From Hydractinia symbiolongicarpus (Eukaryota > Cnidaria > Hydrozoa > Anthoathecata > Hydractiniidae), in contig NC_079884.1 in assembly GCF_029227915.1 (NCBI RefSeq), positions 124,001 to 188,000 on the forward strand: a stretch of 64,000 nucleotides of DNA, written 5' to 3'. Positions 61,301 to 64,000 of this stretch are shown in pieces (position 1 is the first letter of the stretch; every line of letters begins with the position of its first letter). The notes under the pieces are model-generated. The model worked only from the letters and a program-made list of their open reading frames with translations, made no database searches and was not told the origin of the DNA. The translations under genes were made by a program, and so were the position numbers.

Positions 61301-61736
61301 ACACAACACATATCAACAGATCTACGTTCTAACATTTCAACTACTTCACCTGCTCTACCTCTCAGAGTACCAACATTTACACTAGCCATCCTCAACCTAG
61401 TGTTATCTACCTTGTGATGTGATAGCTGGGTAACGGTCTGACAATGCTCACATCTGACATCTGTCCTACCGTGCGCGACACCTTCACTCCTTAGAGTTCC
61501 AGCCCTGTTTACGCAGTTTGTCTGATTAACTATTCTTACGGCCATTAATAAAGAGTTTTGGCATTGTTTTACAGCTGGATGCCCTTCCTAGCGCCAACCG
61601 TTCACAGACCGGACTGGGTGTTTTTTAAAGTGACACCATCACTACGTGGCATTTCATGGGACTTCCACAATCGCCCCTTTAAACTAAGGTATGGTGGAGG
61701 ACGTTCAACTCCTCTCTTGTCTCTTTAAGGAGACCC
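58359..61736 (-). mobile_element. Nearly full-length APE-type LINE (RTE/CFDP2-like)
   Basis: Minus-strand non-LTR retrotransposon of ~3.4 kb, flanked by TTCACA (58353-58358 and 61737-61742), a likely target-site duplication. The 3' end carries ACGTTAAGCCGAG and then a GAT repeat tail. The 5' leader contains CCGGTCTGTGAACGG and GGGCATCCAGCTGTAA-type blocks. It lies in the GAPVD1 intron in the gene's own orientation and inside the TTAA element. Confidence 0.9.
58379..61545 (-). CDS. LINE endonuclease/reverse transcriptase, one frameshift
   Basis: Two overlapping frames, 61545-59080 and 59134-58379, together encode about 1,050 aa. First comes an apurinic endonuclease domain: S-V-N-V-G-T-L-R-G-R, Q-E-V-R-W, G-G-D-F-N-G-H and a C-terminal S-Q-H-R-L. 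Then the reverse transcriptase: R-G-L, F-V-P-G-R-G-T, F-V-D-L-E-K-A-F-D, H-Q-G-S-V-L-S-P-L, and the catalytic L-L-Y-A-D-D. A Cys/His finger follows (C-G-V-C then C-Q-T-C-K-H-W). The frame breaks within this finger at about 59100-59130. The second frame resumes at K-K-C-S-S-I-G-G and continues to the W-L-G-H-L-E-R-M and P-R-G-R-P-R-K-T-W blocks. The break looks like a small deletion, so the copy is probably inactive though young. Confidence 0.9.
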
Positions 61737-61742
61737 TTCACA

Positions 61743-64000
61743 CATTTTTATAACACCTAAATCTTTAAAAACAAATATCTTGTTAGTAAATTTTCGCATA
61801 CATGCCTTTACATTTGTGGTCTCTTTTTCCAAAAGCTTCCTATTGGCTCATTGAAATTTTCGGTAATGAAAAGCTGAAAAATTATGCACAAAAGGTTCCC
61901 GGATTTTTTTGTATAAATTACTGATTAGCGAATTATGACGACAGAAAGAAAAAAATATGCATTTTTTTGAATGATTATGTATAATTACAAATAATTTCAT
62001 AACGACGTTATTAGAAAAAAAAAGGGAACCTTTTTTAATTTAATTTATGCTGAATATAATGGTGCGAAAACACACGTTCGGAAAAAGAAGCTATTTTAAA
62101 ATGTACGGTGAAAAAAAATTGGTGTGTGTTTATTTCATTATATTTTCTTTTTGGAAAGTTACCATCTCATGAAAATAGCACCATCAAAAAAGTCTTTCAT
62201 CAAGCATTCAGAAACAAAAAAATATAAAAAAAATATAAAAGTATTGATAAATTATAAGGGTTTTTCTGATACTACTCATCAAGTGAGTTTTTTCCTTTAC
62301 AGTAACCTTAAGATGACAAGAACTACTTGTCTGAAGCAAATAATATTATTATGTATGCTGTAAGGGTATTTGCTTCATTAAACATTCTAAAAAATCAAAA
62401 TTTTGGTACAATTAAAAAAAAACAGTAATAGAATATTTTTGTGTTATGTCTTCTCATTTCATGGTGTGTGATTGCTCATGCATGGCTCAAACCATGCTTA
62501 AAATAATGTTTCTTAAACCTTATCATATGCCTTAATTATTCTATTTTTCTAATATGGAAAACAATGTAAATTTGCTTTATTTTACCTGACTAAAATATTA
62601 TAAATAGAGCATTGTTTTTGTTTGCTGTGCATAATTTATAATAAAAAACTGTGTAAAAATTTACATGTTAATGTCACTGTTAATATGAATACTACTTGAC
62701 TTCTTAACATTTACTGAATTATGCCAAATCATAATAGACATTGGCATTAAATAATCTTCTTTCCTATTGCCTTTTACACCAATCAGTTAGGGTCTGCAAA
62801 ATTTTAAACTAATCAGGTTTTCTTAGAACAAACTATAAGGCAGAGGCTTTAATTGTTTACTTTAAAACCTCTAAAACAGATACCATATTTATTACTTATA
62901 ATGTAACATTTCAATTAAAATTTGAAAAAGTACATTATTTATCACAAGGAACAGATGTGTCCTGAATTTATTTGTGTTTTTATGATTTTTTGTGCTTTAA
63001 AAAAATGAACCTGTCTCCCTAATAATTCTACCTCTCTATTAAATACACCTTTATTTCTAAGATTTAAAATGCCGACCCCGTGGCAGAAACAATGCAGTAA
63101 ATAAAGTAAGACATGTTTATTTTTTTTAATTGACTTTCCTTAATGGTGCAAAATCGCCCTTATGAAAGAAAATTATAACATATACTTTTTTGTTTAATTC
63201 TAAAGGTTACTATAACTAGAAATAAGTACTTAAAGCTCTCACATTTTTTTTCGTTTTTTTTCCAATTGTCATGTTTAACGATTTCCTTGATCAGTCATTC
63301 CCTGTTAAGAAGCGGACCAACGCAAAATAATCGTAAACCGATGGTCTTGCCTTTATAAGCATGGAAGGGAAGTTTGCTAAATTGCTTTTGGAAATCAATA
63401 AATCAGAGCAAAACAAAACAACAAAAAGAAATTGTTGGTATAACTCTTTTGGCCACTAATTATGATAATTATTGTTTATCAGACGGTCTTCCATTTATTA
63501 AAATTTATTTATGACCAGGGTTATTGCATAATTCTTATTGATTCTTTAAAAGGGGAAGAGTGTCCAAAGTGAGACTTTAAAGATAGTTAAAGAACTATAG
63601 AGATAAATAATTTATAAGCATAAAATTCCCCAAAATAATGTACAGACAATTCTTTTTCCATAAGAAAGCGTCTACTTTAATTGGAGAAACTTTCGCGAAA
63701 TTTTTTGGATAAACTTTCGCGAATGAAGAAATTGGGAAAATTTCGCGAGATTGACTTTCGCAAATAAAGAAACTCACAAATTTTTGGGAGATAAACTTTC
63801 GAGAACAAGAATTTTTCAGTTAGAAAACACTTCAAAATTCTTAGCATATATAATTGAAAATGTTTTAAATTTTCTTTTTTGAAATAAGATTTCTAAGTAT
63901 TTTGTGCGTTTTTGGTGAAAAATGATAAAATACCTTACTGGATAAACTTTCGCGAATGAAGAAATTCGAAAACTTTCGCGAAATAAACTTTTGCGAATGA
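61743..64000. other. Probable GAPVD1 intron, distal part
   Basis: AT-rich. The right arm of the TTAA element runs to 62307. Beyond it no exon, RNA gene or element end was recognised until the repeat at 63681. Confidence 0.4.
63681..64000. repeat. TTTCGCGAA-rich dispersed repeat
   Basis: ATAAACTTTCGCGAATGAAG and variants recur at least six times up to the window edge, spaced irregularly (25-60 bases and one longer gap). The core TTCGCGAA is palindromic. Related isolated copies occur at about 36857, 42009 and 42450. Confidence 0.75.

Larger units (their letters stand above)
57993..62307. mobile_element. TTAA-flanked DNA element interrupted by a LINE
   Basis: TTAA at 57989-57992 and 62308-62311 borders the inverted ends GGTTACTGTAAAGGAAA and TTTCCTTTACAGTAACC, a perfect 22-base inverted match including the TTAA. 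A further inverted match, ATATTCAGCATAAA against TTTATGCTGAATAT, lies near 58300 and 62047. TTAA duplication is typical of piggyBac and Kolobok elements. Without the LINE the element is about 940 bases and non-coding. Confidence 0.75.

Overview
The window looks like animal nuclear DNA. It is AT-rich, genes are split by GT/AG introns, metazoan gene families are present, and there are many DNA transposons plus one LINE. The mix (ATGL-type lipase, MORN4, a PRDM9-type PR/SET gene, GAPVD1) suits a cnidarian, perhaps a hydrozoan. That is an inference; no species call is made. All gene models were spliced by eye, and splice phases were checked for every junction given.

Layout: 1-3900 holds old transposon pieces, including a TA-flanked element with eight ~52-bp tandem repeats. 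3901-8110 is a complete eight-exon ATGL/PNPLA2-type lipase gene (+). 8111-17841 is gene-poor: a 1.62-kb tandem duplication packed with CCGTAT minisatellite and a tRNA-derived SINE, then two more TA-flanked elements. 17842-19925 encodes an unrecognised 363-aa basic protein, and 21370-23018 a MORN4-like protein. 23600-26522 is an apparently intact Tigger/pogo transposon. Its split transposase (-) carries a C-terminal PCNA-box-like motif, and its intron holds an opposite-strand HIRAN-domain gene. 26614-33704 is a 7.1-kb element with ~447-bp, nearly identical terminal inverted repeats and a five-exon gene for a ~1,560-aa unclassified protein, broken by two frameshifts.

35526-41265 is a PRDM9-like PR/SET zinc-finger gene (+). 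41896-44051 is a 106-aa basic protein in four small exons (+). 44298-47254 (-) is a seven-transmembrane protein, possibly gustatory-receptor-like. 47255-51245 is intergenic with minisatellites and a G-rich inverted-repeat element. 51246-57651 (-) is the C-terminal 13 exons of GAPVD1, ending in the VPS9 domain. The rest of the window is probably its intron. That intron contains a TTAA-flanked element interrupted by an almost full-length LINE (58359-61736), and ends in a TTTCGCGAA-rich repeat.

The host genes are unrelated housekeeping or regulatory genes and form no visible pathway. The strongest candidates for something new are the HIRAN passenger gene inside the Tigger element and the 7.1-kb long-TIR element.
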